NCBI GenBank assembly: GCA_026388095.1
Contig: JAPLKL010000044.1
Location: 151,648 to 215,647, forward strand
Direction: 5' to 3'
Origin: Elusimicrobiota bacterium
GTDB lineage: Bacteria; Elusimicrobiota; Elusimicrobia; UBA1565; UBA9628
DNA: 64,000 bases
Shown here in pieces: positions 24,964-32,646 of the stretch (positions within the stretch are counted from its first letter, which is position 1; each line of letters starts with the position of its first letter). A program made the translations under genes and the position numbers. The notes beneath the pieces were generated by a model. That model was not told the origin of the DNA. It ran no database searches and saw nothing but the letters and a program-made list of their open reading frames with translations.

Positions 24964-26448
24964 ATGTCCAAGAACGACGCAGTCCTGAAGAAGACCGTGG
25001 CCCGCTGCCGCGAGCGCGGCATCGTCATCCCGACTTTCGCGCAGCTGGCCAATCCCGCCTCGGTGCCGGACAGCGTCAAGAAGAGGCTCAAATCCGTCGG
25101 CCTCTGGGACGTGGACCCGGCGAACCTCTTCCGCATCACCTGGAAGAACGACGTCAAGACCGGCCTCTTCGGCGACGTGAACTACCTGGAGATCCCCAGC
25201 GAACTGACCGGGGTGCCGGCCCGCGTCATCGGGCTCGTCGGCAAGTACTTCCCGACCGGCGCGCACAAGGTGGGCGCCGCCTTCGGCTGCCTGGCGCCGC
25301 GCCTGGTGACCGGCGAATTCGACCCGAGCTCCCAGAAGGCGGTCTGGCCCTCCACCGGCAACTTCTGCCGCGGCGGGGCTTTCGACTGCGCGGTGCTGGC
25401 CTGCACGGCCGTGGCCATATTGCCCGAGGAGATGAGCCAGGAGCGCTTCGCTTGGCTCAAGTCCATCGGCGCCGAGGTCATCGCCACGCCCGGCTGCGAG
25501 AGCAACGTCAAGGAGATCTACGACAAGTGCTGGGACATCCGCAAGAACCGCAAGGACTGCGTGATCTTCAACCAGTTCGAGGAGTTCGGCAACTCGCTGT
25601 GGCACTACCACGTCACGGGGCCGGCCATAGAGGAAGTGTTCGCGAAGGTCAGGGGCAAGAAGGGACGCCTGGCGGGCTACGCCTCGGCCACGGGCTCGGC
25701 CGGGACCATCGCGGCGGGTGACCGGCTGAAGAAGGACTTCCCGCTCGCCAAGGTCGGGGCGGTCGAGGCTCTGCAGTGCCCGACTTTGCTCTTGAACGGC
25801 TTCGGCGGGCACCGCATCGAGGGCATCGGCGACAAGCACGTGCCCTGGATACACAACGTGCGCAACACGGACATGGTGCTGGCCGTCGATGACGAAGACG
25901 TGGTGCGCCTGCTGCGGCTCTTCAACGAGCCCGCCGGCAAGAAGATGCTCAAGAGCCAGGGGCTCAAGGAGTCCTTCATCGAATCCTTGCCGCTCTTGGG
26001 CTTCTCCGGCATCTGCAACATGCTGGCCGCGGTGAAGATGGCCAAGCACTATGAGCTGGGCAAGGATGACGTCGTGTTCACCATCTTCACGGACTCGGTC
26101 GAGCTCTACGGCTCGCGGCTCAAGGAGATGCACCAGGAGCACGGCGTCTACACCGAGACCCAGGCGGCCGGGGATCTGGAGCGCAGGCTGCGCGGGGTGG
26201 GCATCGACCATCTGCGCGAGCTGGGCTACTACGACCGCAAGGCCCTGCACAACCTCAAGTACTTCACCTGGGTGGAGCAGCAGGGCCGGACCGTGGAGGA
26301 CCTCAACGCGCTCTGGGCCCCCGAGTTCTGGGACCGGACCTTCGCGCAGGTGGGCGAATACGACAAGCTGATAACGGAGTTCAACGAGCGGACCGGCCTG
26401 CTCAAGGATTCCGGCGCCAAGGCCGTGGGGGCGGGCGGCAAAGCCTAA
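24964..26448 (+). CDS. Fold-type II PLP-dependent enzyme of uncharacterised family
   Basis: 494 residues, long for a fold-type II enzyme (usually 320-430). K102 in FPTGAHKVGAAFGCL is the likely PLP lysine, and GYASATGSAGTIAAGDRLK the phosphate cup. WPSTGNFCRGGAFDCAVLAC matches the S-T-G-N loop. The C-terminal ~120 residues (EHGVYTETQAAGDLERRLRG onward) are an extra helical region. Similar proteins are, from memory, found next to YgeW-type genes in anaerobes. It may be an ammonia-lyase acting on a diamino acid, analogous to YgeX (2,3-diaminopropionate ammonia-lyase), but the sequence is not YgeX. It starts 9 bp after the previous stop and ends before a strong terminator. Confidence 0.72.
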   Translation: MSKNDAVLKKTVARCRERGIVIPTFAQLANPASVPDSVKKRLKSVGLWDVDPANLFRITWKNDVKTGLFGDVNYLEIPSELTGVPARVIGLVGKYFPTGAHKVGAAFGCLAPRLVTGEFDPSSQKAVWPSTGNFCRGGAFDCAVLACTAVAILPEEMSQERFAWLKSIGAEVIATPGCESNVKEIYDKCWDIRKNRKDCVIFNQFEEFGNSLWHYHVTGPAIEEVFAKVRGKKGRLAGYASATGSAGTIAAGDRLKKDFPLAKVGAVEALQCPTLLLNGFGGHRIEGIGDKHVPWIHNVRNTDMVLAVDDEDVVRLLRLFNEPAGKKMLKSQGLKESFIESLPLLGFSGICNMLAAVKMAKHYELGKDDVVFTIFTDSVELYGSRLKEMHQEHGVYTETQAAGDLERRLRGVGIDHLRELGYYDRKALHNLKYFTWVEQQGRTVEDLNALWAPEFWDRTFAQVGEYDKLITEFNERTGLLKDSGAKAVGAGGKA

Positions 26449-26466
26449 GCTCGACTAGAAAGCAAG

Positions 26467-26505
26467 AACCCGGCGGCTCCGCAACGCGGAACCGCCGGGT
26501 TTTCT
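26467..26505 (+). terminator. Rho-independent terminator of the carbamoyl/PLP operon
   Basis: AACCCGGCGGCTCCGC-AAC-GCGGAACCGCCGGGTTTTCTT: a long, nearly perfect GC stem, 3-nt loop and T-rich tail, 19 bp after the stop codon at 26448. Confidence 0.92.
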
Positions 26506-26517
26506 TGTCGGCGTCTG

Positions 26518-27051
26518 CTACCGCTTGGCCCGCCGCGCCCGCTTGCGCGGCAGAGCCGTGAACGCCGCCTCGTAGAGCTTCAGGAAAGCCTTGTCCTTCG
26601 GGCGAGCCGAGGCCTTCTTAGACGCGACGAGGTTCTCCAAGGCCCCGCAAGCGATCCGGAAACCCGCCACGCGGAACTCCCGCCGCGTCTGCCACCACTC
26701 CGCGAACGAGAATCCCTTCGCCTCCAGCAGCAGCTCCACGGACAGGGCGTCGGGCCGCTCGCCGCACACGGTCGTCCTGAATCCCAGCAGCCGCTTGAAG
26801 ACCAAAGCGTCGGGCTTCACCAGCGGCTCGCCTCCGACCTGGAGCTGGAAACCGCAGCGCGCCAAGGTCCTGACCGCTTTGCGGAAATGCTCCAAATCCG
26901 GCCTTACTAGGACATCACAGTCGTAGGTCGAATAGGTCTGGGAGAGCTCAGGGGCGTAGTGCCCGACCGCGAGGGCGCCCACCAGCAGGAAATCGATTTT
27001 CTCCGCCCTGAGACGGCGCAGGAACTCGAGATGCGGGGCTCTGAGCGTCAC
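26518..27051 (-). CDS. Nucleotidyltransferase-fold protein (AbiEii/MNT-like)
   Basis: 177 residues from a GTG at 27051. The N-terminus (FLRRLRAEKIDFLLVGALAVGHY) is the G-G/S-like nucleotidyltransferase motif with the first Ser/Gly replaced by Ala, and YDCDVLVRPD supplies the metal-binding D-x-D. A basic C-terminal tail follows. Such stand-alone domains occur as AbiEii/MNT toxins or as housekeeping orphan NTases. The start overlaps the stop of a 46-aa upstream ORF, implying translational coupling. Confidence 0.65.
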   Translation of the reverse strand: MTLRAPHLEFLRRLRAEKIDFLLVGALAVGHYAPELSQTYSTYDCDVLVRPDLEHFRKAVRTLARCGFQLQVGGEPLVKPDALVFKRLLGFRTTVCGERPDALSVELLLEAKGFSFAEWWQTRREFRVAGFRIACGALENLVASKKASARPKDKAFLKLYEAAFTALPRKRARRAKR

Positions 27052-27188
27052 CGGGCGATGGCGCGCATGTGCAGGATGAACGACTGAGCCGCCAGGTGCA
27101 GACGGGTCTTATCCGCGCCGGGCCGGTTGGCTGGCAAAGCCGAAAGACGGCGCGTCAAAGCCCGCAGACGGCGGGATAGGCGCTGCAT
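27048..27188 (-). CDS. 46-aa basic ORF coupled to the nucleotidyltransferase
   Basis: A short, Arg-rich, probably helical product (begins MQRLSRRLRALTRRLSALPA, ends MRAIAR). Its ATG lies 6 nt after a TATAAT box, the leaderless spacing seen elsewhere here, and its TGA overlaps the GTG of the nucleotidyltransferase by 4 bp. Both facts argue it is translated. I recognise no family; an antitoxin-like or purely coupling role are both possible. Confidence 0.5.
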   Translation of the reverse strand: MQRLSRRLRALTRRLSALPANRPGADKTRLHLAAQSFILHMRAIAR

Positions 27189-27194
27189 GTTCTC

Positions 27195-27228
27195 ATTATA
27201 CCTCGTTGGGCGGCAGTTTATGTATCAT
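27195..27228. promoter_or_regulatory. Divergent leaderless-type promoters
   Basis: Minus-strand TATAAT (27200 to 27195) stands 6 nt before the 46-aa ORF; plus-strand TATCAT (27223-27228) stands 7 nt before the GH13 lipoprotein ATG at 27236. Neither start has a ribosome binding site. Confidence 0.5.
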
Positions 27229-27235
27229 AAGCGAT

Positions 27236-29059
27236 ATGCGCCGCCAGGCCGCGCTGATCCTTGTCGCCGCCGTCGCCCTGGCCGCCTGCGCGGCCCCGTC
27301 TCCCCGGAGCGCCGTGCCGCCCGCCGAGACCGCCGACGACGGCCTCGCCTGGGCCCGCGGCAAGATCTGGTATCAGGTCTTCCCTGAGCGTTTCCGCAAC
27401 GGCGACCCATCCAACGACCCTACAGTGGCTGACGTGCCGGAGACCGACGGCAAGCACAGATGGCATCTTTCGCCTTGGACCAGCGACTGGTACGAAGAAC
27501 AGCCCTGGGAGGTCAAGCGCTCCACCGACTTCTACCACATGGGCGTGGTCTTCGCCCGGCGCTACGGCGGCGACATCCAGGGTGTCATCGACAAGCTCGA
27601 CTACCTCAAGGACCTCGGCGTGGATGTCATCTACCTCACCCCCGTCTTCGAGGCCCCCAGCCTGCACAAATACGACGCCTCCAGCCTCCACCACGTGGAC
27701 CTCCATTTCGGCCCCGACCCCGCCGGCGACAGGCAGCTCCTGGCCGAAGCCCGCGAGACCGAAGACCCGGACACCTGGATCTGGACCAAGTCGGACATCC
27801 TCTTCCTCCGGCTCATCAGGGAAGCGCACGGCCGGGGCATCAGGGTCGTCATAGACGGCGTCTTCAACCACACGGGCCGGCAGTTCTTCGCCTTCCGGGA
27901 CCTGCTCAAGAAGGGCAAGAAGTCGCGCTACGCCGACTGGTACATGGTGACCAAGTGGGGGGAGAAGCCCGGCGACGAGTTCGAGTACAAGGCTTGGTGG
28001 GACGTCAGATCCCTGCCCATCCTCGCCCGGGACAGCCAGGGCCTCCTGCCCGGGCCCAGGAAATACGTCTTCGCCATCACCAAGAGGTGGCTGGCCCCCA
28101 ACGGCAGCGCCAAGGACGGCGTGGACGGCTTCCGCCTCGACGTCATCGAGGAGGTCCCCGCGCCGTTCTGGAAGGAATGGCGCGCGCACGTGCGCTCCAT
28201 CAAGCCCCAGGCCCTGACCGTGGGCGAGATCTGGGGCGACGCTTCGGGCTGGGTCAAGGACGGCCGCATCGACTCCACCATGAACTATCAGTTCGCCCAG
28301 GCCGCGGTCGGCTTCTTCGTGGACCGCAAGACCGCGGTCTCGGGCAGCGCCTTCGCGGCGCGCCTCAAGACGCTCCTGGATTCCTACGCCCCGCAGAAGG
28401 CCCAGCTGCTCTTGAACCTCATGGACTCCCATGACACGGACCGCCTGGCCAGCATGATCGTCAATCCCGACCGCCCCTACGGCCAGCGCCACAGCCCCCG
28501 CTCCAACCCGGACTACGACGTGCGCAAGCCCGGCGCCGAGGCCCTGCAGGTCCAGAAGCAGGTCGCCGCCTTCCAGATGGCCTTCCTGGGCGCGCCCATG
28601 GTCTACTACGGCGACGAGGCCGGCATGTGGGGAGCGACCGACCCGGATGACCGCAAGCCCATGCTCTGGCCGGAGCTGGTCTACGCGCCCGAATCTCGCC
28701 ATCCGTTGGGAAAGCCCCGGCCCGCGGACCCGGTGCGTTTCGACACCGGCTTGTGGGGCTTCTATCGGAGCCTGATGCGCGTGCGCCACGAAAGCCCGGC
28801 GCTCTCCGGCGGCGACCTGCGCTTCTTGAAGGCCGCCCTGTCCCAGAGCACGGTGGGATTCTCCCGCCGCGCCGGGGAGTCCGAGGCTCTGGCCCTCTTC
28901 AACCGCGCGGACCAAGTCCACCGCCTGTCCCTGCCCGTCGCCCATGCCGGCTACCGCGATGCGCTCGGCAACAAGACCTTGGCCTCGGCCAAGGGGCGTC
29001 TGCGCGTCGAGGTCCCGGCGCACGGCTTCCTGATCCTGCTCTCCCAGCCTGGGCCTTAA
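27236..29059 (+). CDS. GH13 alpha-amylase-family lipoprotein
   Basis: 607 residues from the ATG at 27236, which gives a lipoprotein signal (ALILVAAVALAAC, lipidated Cys at 18); an earlier in-frame Met would spoil it. The (beta/alpha)8 barrel holds all four GH13 regions: DGVFNH, GFRLDVIEEV with nucleophile D302, VGEIWGD with acid/base E331, and MDSHDTDR with D400. The YYGDEAGMWGATDPDDRKPM segment and a C-terminal beta domain follow the barrel. The opening IWYQVFPERFRNGDPSND resembles neopullulanase/cyclomaltodextrinase types. It would cleave alpha-glucans at the cell envelope. A convergent 22-bp palindrome spans its stop codon. Confidence 0.92.
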   Translation: MRRQAALILVAAVALAACAAPSPRSAVPPAETADDGLAWARGKIWYQVFPERFRNGDPSNDPTVADVPETDGKHRWHLSPWTSDWYEEQPWEVKRSTDFYHMGVVFARRYGGDIQGVIDKLDYLKDLGVDVIYLTPVFEAPSLHKYDASSLHHVDLHFGPDPAGDRQLLAEARETEDPDTWIWTKSDILFLRLIREAHGRGIRVVIDGVFNHTGRQFFAFRDLLKKGKKSRYADWYMVTKWGEKPGDEFEYKAWWDVRSLPILARDSQGLLPGPRKYVFAITKRWLAPNGSAKDGVDGFRLDVIEEVPAPFWKEWRAHVRSIKPQALTVGEIWGDASGWVKDGRIDSTMNYQFAQAAVGFFVDRKTAVSGSAFAARLKTLLDSYAPQKAQLLLNLMDSHDTDRLASMIVNPDRPYGQRHSPRSNPDYDVRKPGAEALQVQKQVAAFQMAFLGAPMVYYGDEAGMWGATDPDDRKPMLWPELVYAPESRHPLGKPRPADPVRFDTGLWGFYRSLMRVRHESPALSGGDLRFLKAALSQSTVGFSRRAGESEALALFNRADQVHRLSLPVAHAGYRDALGNKTLASAKGRLRVEVPAHGFLILLSQPGP

Positions 29060-29068
29060 GGCCCAGGC
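29047..29068. repeat. 22-bp perfect palindrome over the GH13 stop codon
   Basis: GCCTGGGCCTT/AAGGCCCAGGC is perfectly symmetrical and includes the TAA at 29057-29059. It can form an 11-bp stem but has no T-tract, so it is either a factor-dependent transcript end or a chance dyad. Confidence 0.4.
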
Positions 29069-29095
29069 GCGCGCTGGGTACTCTGGGCTACTCTG

Positions 29096-29104
29096 TGGTA
29101 TAAT
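29096..29104 (+). promoter_or_regulatory. Extended -10 promoter of the carboxypeptidase gene
   Basis: TGG-TATAAT with an AAGGAG ribosome binding site before the ATG at 29140. Two copies of TACTCTG (29079-29095) directly upstream could bind an activator. Confidence 0.55.
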
Positions 29105-29139
29105 CCAATGGTCCGCTTCTGACCCATAAGGAGACCCCG

Positions 29140-30441
29140 ATGCCGAGACTGCTCCTCGCCGTGGCTTTCGCCCTCTGCGCCGCCCAGCCCGCCTTTGCCG
29201 ACCCCGGCATCCGATCCGACGAATCCAACAAGTCCTTGACCGAGCTCAAGGGGCAGGCCCAAGTCGATGAGCTCCCCGCCGTTCAGGAGCCCTCCGGCGC
29301 GGCCGTGGAGCAGCGCTACTGGGTGGTGGTGAAGGTCGCCTCGCGCTCGGACCGCACGGCCGTCGCCACCGCCGGCATGGCCATCGAGGAGATCCGGCCC
29401 GACCGAGTGGCCGGCACCGCGCACATCAAGACCATCCAGGCCCTGCAGGCGGCCGGCTACGTGATCATGTTCCAACAGTCTTTGGTCCAGTGGTCGAAGG
29501 ACTTCCCCGCGCAGGACAAGGCCTACCACAATTACGACCGCATGAAGGCGGCGCTCGACGCCGTGGCCAAGTCCAGCCCCAAGCTGGCCTCGGTCTTCTC
29601 CATCGGCAAGGGCTGGCAGGGCCGCGACATCTGGGCCCTGCGCTTCAACACCACCGAGTCCGGGACCAAGCCCAGCAAGAAGCCCGGCGCGCTCTTCGTG
29701 GGCGACCACCACGCCCGCGAGCACCTCAGCGTGGAGATGCCCATCAAGATCGCCGAGTACCTCGCGGCGCACCAGTCGGACGCGGCGGTCAAGAAACTGC
29801 TCGACTCCCGCGACGTCTACGTGGTCCCCATGCTCAACCCGGACGGGGCCGAGTACGACATCTCCACGGGACAGTACAAGTGGCACCGCAAGAACATGCG
29901 GGTCAACTCCGACAAGGAGATCGGGGTGGACCTCAACCGCAACTGCGACTTCATCTTCGGGGGCGCGGGCTCCTCGGGCTCCACCTACAGCGACACCTAC
30001 CACGGCCCCAGCGCCTTCTCCGAGCCGGAGACCAAGGCCCTGCGGGACTTCCTGGACAGCCGGCCCAACGTGCGCACGCTCAACACCTTCCACAGCTACA
30101 GCGACCTGATCATGTATCCCTGGGGAGGCAAGGACGGGCCGGTGGATGACGCCGCGGACCTCAAGGCCTTCCAGGCCATGGCCGGGGCCATGGGCAAGAT
30201 GATGGGCTTCGGGGTCGAGCAGTCCAACGAGATGTACGTGGCCACGGGCGACTGCGCGGACTGGGCCTACGACAAGCACAAGATATTCGCCTTCACCACG
30301 GAGCTGGGCGGCGGCAGCTTCTACCCGGGCGCGGCCGAGATCGCGACGGAGGCCCCGGGCCAGATCCAGGCCGCCCTCTACATGGTCGAGTACTCGGACG
30401 ACCCGCATCGGGCCTCGTCCGCTTTCACCGCCGCGAAGTAG
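29140..30441 (+). CDS. Secreted M14 zinc carboxypeptidase
   Basis: 433 residues with signal peptide MPRLLLAVAFALCAAQPAFA. After a ~100-residue prodomain-like region comes the M14 domain. Zinc ligands are H191 and E194 in GDHHAREHLS plus H318 in LNTFHSYSDL, and the general base is E388 in FAFTTELGGG. VVPMLNPDGAEYD and VDLNRNCDFIFGG complete the family pattern (substrate Arg/Asn residues). It should remove C-terminal residues from peptides outside the cytoplasm, possibly as a self-processed zymogen like other secreted M14A enzymes. Confidence 0.93.
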   Translation: MPRLLLAVAFALCAAQPAFADPGIRSDESNKSLTELKGQAQVDELPAVQEPSGAAVEQRYWVVVKVASRSDRTAVATAGMAIEEIRPDRVAGTAHIKTIQALQAAGYVIMFQQSLVQWSKDFPAQDKAYHNYDRMKAALDAVAKSSPKLASVFSIGKGWQGRDIWALRFNTTESGTKPSKKPGALFVGDHHAREHLSVEMPIKIAEYLAAHQSDAAVKKLLDSRDVYVVPMLNPDGAEYDISTGQYKWHRKNMRVNSDKEIGVDLNRNCDFIFGGAGSSGSTYSDTYHGPSAFSEPETKALRDFLDSRPNVRTLNTFHSYSDLIMYPWGGKDGPVDDAADLKAFQAMAGAMGKMMGFGVEQSNEMYVATGDCADWAYDKHKIFAFTTELGGGSFYPGAAEIATEAPGQIQAALYMVEYSDDPHRASSAFTAAK

Positions 30442-30452
30442 GTTTCGGGCGC

Positions 30453-31754
30453 TCAGCCGGCCGGGTCCGCGGTCAGGCCAGGCTCCTCGGGCACGGCCTT
30501 GACCGGCGCCGGGGCCAGGCTCACCCGGCGCAGCGCGGGGAAGAGCCGGGTCCAGGCCGCCACCACCGCGAGCGTCCCCAGCCCGCCCAGCACCACGGCG
30601 GGCACGGTACCGAACGCCTGCGCGGTCAGGCCGGACTCGAATTGTCCCAGTTCGTTGGAGGCGCCGATGAAGACCATGTTGATGGCGCTGACCCGGCCGC
30701 GCATGCGGTCCGGGGTCTCGAGCTGGACCACCGTGCCGCGCACCACCACGCTGACCATGTCGCAGGCCCCGGCCAGGAACAGGGCCGCCATAGAGAGGGG
30801 CAAGGAGCGCGAGAGGCCGAAGACAATGGTGAAGACGCCGAAACCGCCCACGCAGCCGAGCATGGCCGCGCCGGCCCGGCGTCCCAGGGGCCGGTGCGCC
30901 AGGGCCACGGCGGTCAGGATGGCGCCGATGCCGGGGGCGCTGCGCAGCAGGCCCAAGCCCCAGGGCCCGGTATGGAGGATCTCGCGGGCGTAGATGGGCA
31001 GCAGCGCCACCGCGCCGCCGAGCAGGACCGCGAAGAGGTCCAAGGACACCGCCCCCAGCAGGATCTTGGTCTTCCAGACGTAGGTGAAGCCGGCGAGCAA
31101 AGAGTCCAGAGTCGGCGGCTCCTGGCGGGCCTGGGAGCTCCTCAGGCGCATGGCCAGGATGAACAGGGCCGCGGCGATCAGGGCCGCGGCCGAGGCCGCG
31201 TAGACCGCATGGGCCCCTCCGGTCCAGCCGTAGATCAGTCCGCCCATAGTTGGCCCGAGGATGGTGGCGGCCTGGAACACCGACGAGCTCCAGGCCACGG
31301 CGTTGGGGAAATGCTCCTGCGGCACGAGCAGGGGCAGGAAAGCCTGCCCAGCCGGCCCGTAGAAGGCGCGCACGATGCCGAAGAGGACCAGGACGAGGTA
31401 GATGGGCCGGACCGAGGCCGGGCCGTGCAGGGTCAGGCCGAAGAGCAGCATGGAGCAGAGGGCGAAGCCGGCCAGGCAGCAGAGGATGATCTGGCGGCGG
31501 GGGAAGCGGTCGGCGGCGTGGCCGGAGAGGAGGAAGAGCAGGATGCCGGGCAGGAACTGCACCAGGCCTACCAGGCCCAGGTCGAGGGGGCGGCGGGTGA
31601 GCTCGTAGACCTGCCAGCCGATGGCCACGGACTGCATCTCGATGGCGACGACGCCCAGGAAGCGCGAGGCCTGGTAGAGCCGGAAATCCGGGTAGCGGAA
31701 GGCGGCGCGGGAATCGGCGGGAGGCGGCGGATCGTGGGTGATAGGTGCTATCAT
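30453..31754 (-). CDS. MFS exporter, EntS-like (MFS_3)
   Basis: 433 residues and twelve TM helices. YPDFRLYQASRFLGVVAIEMQSVAIGW at the N-terminus, and SGHAADRFPRRQIIL as the MFS loop 2-3 motif, match the MFS_3/EntS exporter family. I start at the ATG at 31754 because 27 upstream residues are unlike the family. The substrate is unknown; members export siderophores, drugs or small metabolites. It is divergent from the ferredoxin-nitroreductase gene with 19 bp between start codons. Confidence 0.85.
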   Translation of the reverse strand: MIAPITHDPPPPADSRAAFRYPDFRLYQASRFLGVVAIEMQSVAIGWQVYELTRRPLDLGLVGLVQFLPGILLFLLSGHAADRFPRRQIILCCLAGFALCSMLLFGLTLHGPASVRPIYLVLVLFGIVRAFYGPAGQAFLPLLVPQEHFPNAVAWSSSVFQAATILGPTMGGLIYGWTGGAHAVYAASAAALIAAALFILAMRLRSSQARQEPPTLDSLLAGFTYVWKTKILLGAVSLDLFAVLLGGAVALLPIYAREILHTGPWGLGLLRSAPGIGAILTAVALAHRPLGRRAGAAMLGCVGGFGVFTIVFGLSRSLPLSMAALFLAGACDMVSVVVRGTVVQLETPDRMRGRVSAINMVFIGASNELGQFESGLTAQAFGTVPAVVLGGLGTLAVVAAWTRLFPALRRVSLAPAPVKAVPEEPGLTADPAG

Positions 31755-31773
31755 TTTATCAAAGCGAGGGCCG

Positions 31774-32646
31774 ATGAGCGACGAGAGGATAACGATCGAC
31801 GCCGCGAAGTGCACAGACTGCGGCTTGTGCGCCAAGGTCTGTTTTCTCGACTACGAGGCGGGCCCAGACGGCAAGGTCCGGACGCGGCGGCCTCTGGTCT
31901 GCGCGGCCTGCGGGCACTGCCTGGCGGTGTGCCCGGCCGGGGCCATAACCCATCCCCGTCTGCCCGGCCCCGGCTGCGAGCCCCTGCGCGAGGCCGACCG
32001 GCCGAGCTACGAGCAGTACCTGGGATTCCTGAAGATGCGCCGCTCCCGGCGCGAGTTCAAGGGCCAGCCCGTCCCGCGCGAGCTCGTCGAGAAGCTCCTC
32101 GACGCGGGCGCCCAGGCTCCCAACGGCCTCAACCGGCACAACGTCCATTACACGGTGATCACGGACCGCGCCGTGCTCCAGGAGCTCAGCGCCCGTGTGA
32201 CGGCCGGGACCAAGAGGCTCGCCGCGCTGCTGCGCAACCCGGTCGGCCGGTTCTTCTTCCGGATCCTCAAGCCCAAGGTGTTCCACGAGTTGGAGTTCTT
32301 CCTGCCCCTGTTGGAGCTGCTCTCGGCAGGTGAGTTTCAGGGCCGGGACCTGGTCTGCTACGGCGCGCCCTGCGCCGTCCTCGTGCATACCTCGGAAGCG
32401 GACCTGTGCGGCCCCGAGGATGCGGTCTACGCCGCGGCCAACATCCAGTACGCGGCCGAAACCTTGGGCCTGGGCACCTGCGTCATCGGCTTCATCACCA
32501 ACCCCGTCAACGAAGACCAGAGCCTGAAGAGATTGGTCCGCTTGCCGGCCGGGCATAAGGTCCACACCAGCATGGTCGTGGGCTACCCGCAGTTCCGCTA
32601 CGCCAAGGCCGCGGCCAAGGCGAAGCCCAAGGCGGACTACCTTTAG
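31774..32646 (+). CDS. Ferredoxin-nitroreductase fusion
   Basis: 290 residues. The N-terminal ~60 hold two 4Fe-4S clusters: CTDCGLCAKVCFLDY and CAACGHCLAVCPAGAI. The remainder is a nitroreductase FMN domain with RRSRREFKGQPV (FMN phosphate Arg), LLDAGAQAPNGLNRHNVHY, and LGLGTCVIGFITNPVNEDQSLKRL. It likely moves electrons from a reduced donor to a flavin substrate in the cytoplasm. Start at 31774 is the first Met consistent with the domain; a frame opening 12 codons upstream lies over the promoter. Its stop overlaps the convergent TPR gene by 4 bp. Confidence 0.9.
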   Translation: MSDERITIDAAKCTDCGLCAKVCFLDYEAGPDGKVRTRRPLVCAACGHCLAVCPAGAITHPRLPGPGCEPLREADRPSYEQYLGFLKMRRSRREFKGQPVPRELVEKLLDAGAQAPNGLNRHNVHYTVITDRAVLQELSARVTAGTKRLAALLRNPVGRFFFRILKPKVFHELEFFLPLLELLSAGEFQGRDLVCYGAPCAVLVHTSEADLCGPEDAVYAAANIQYAAETLGLGTCVIGFITNPVNEDQSLKRLVRLPAGHKVHTSMVVGYPQFRYAKAAAKAKPKADYL

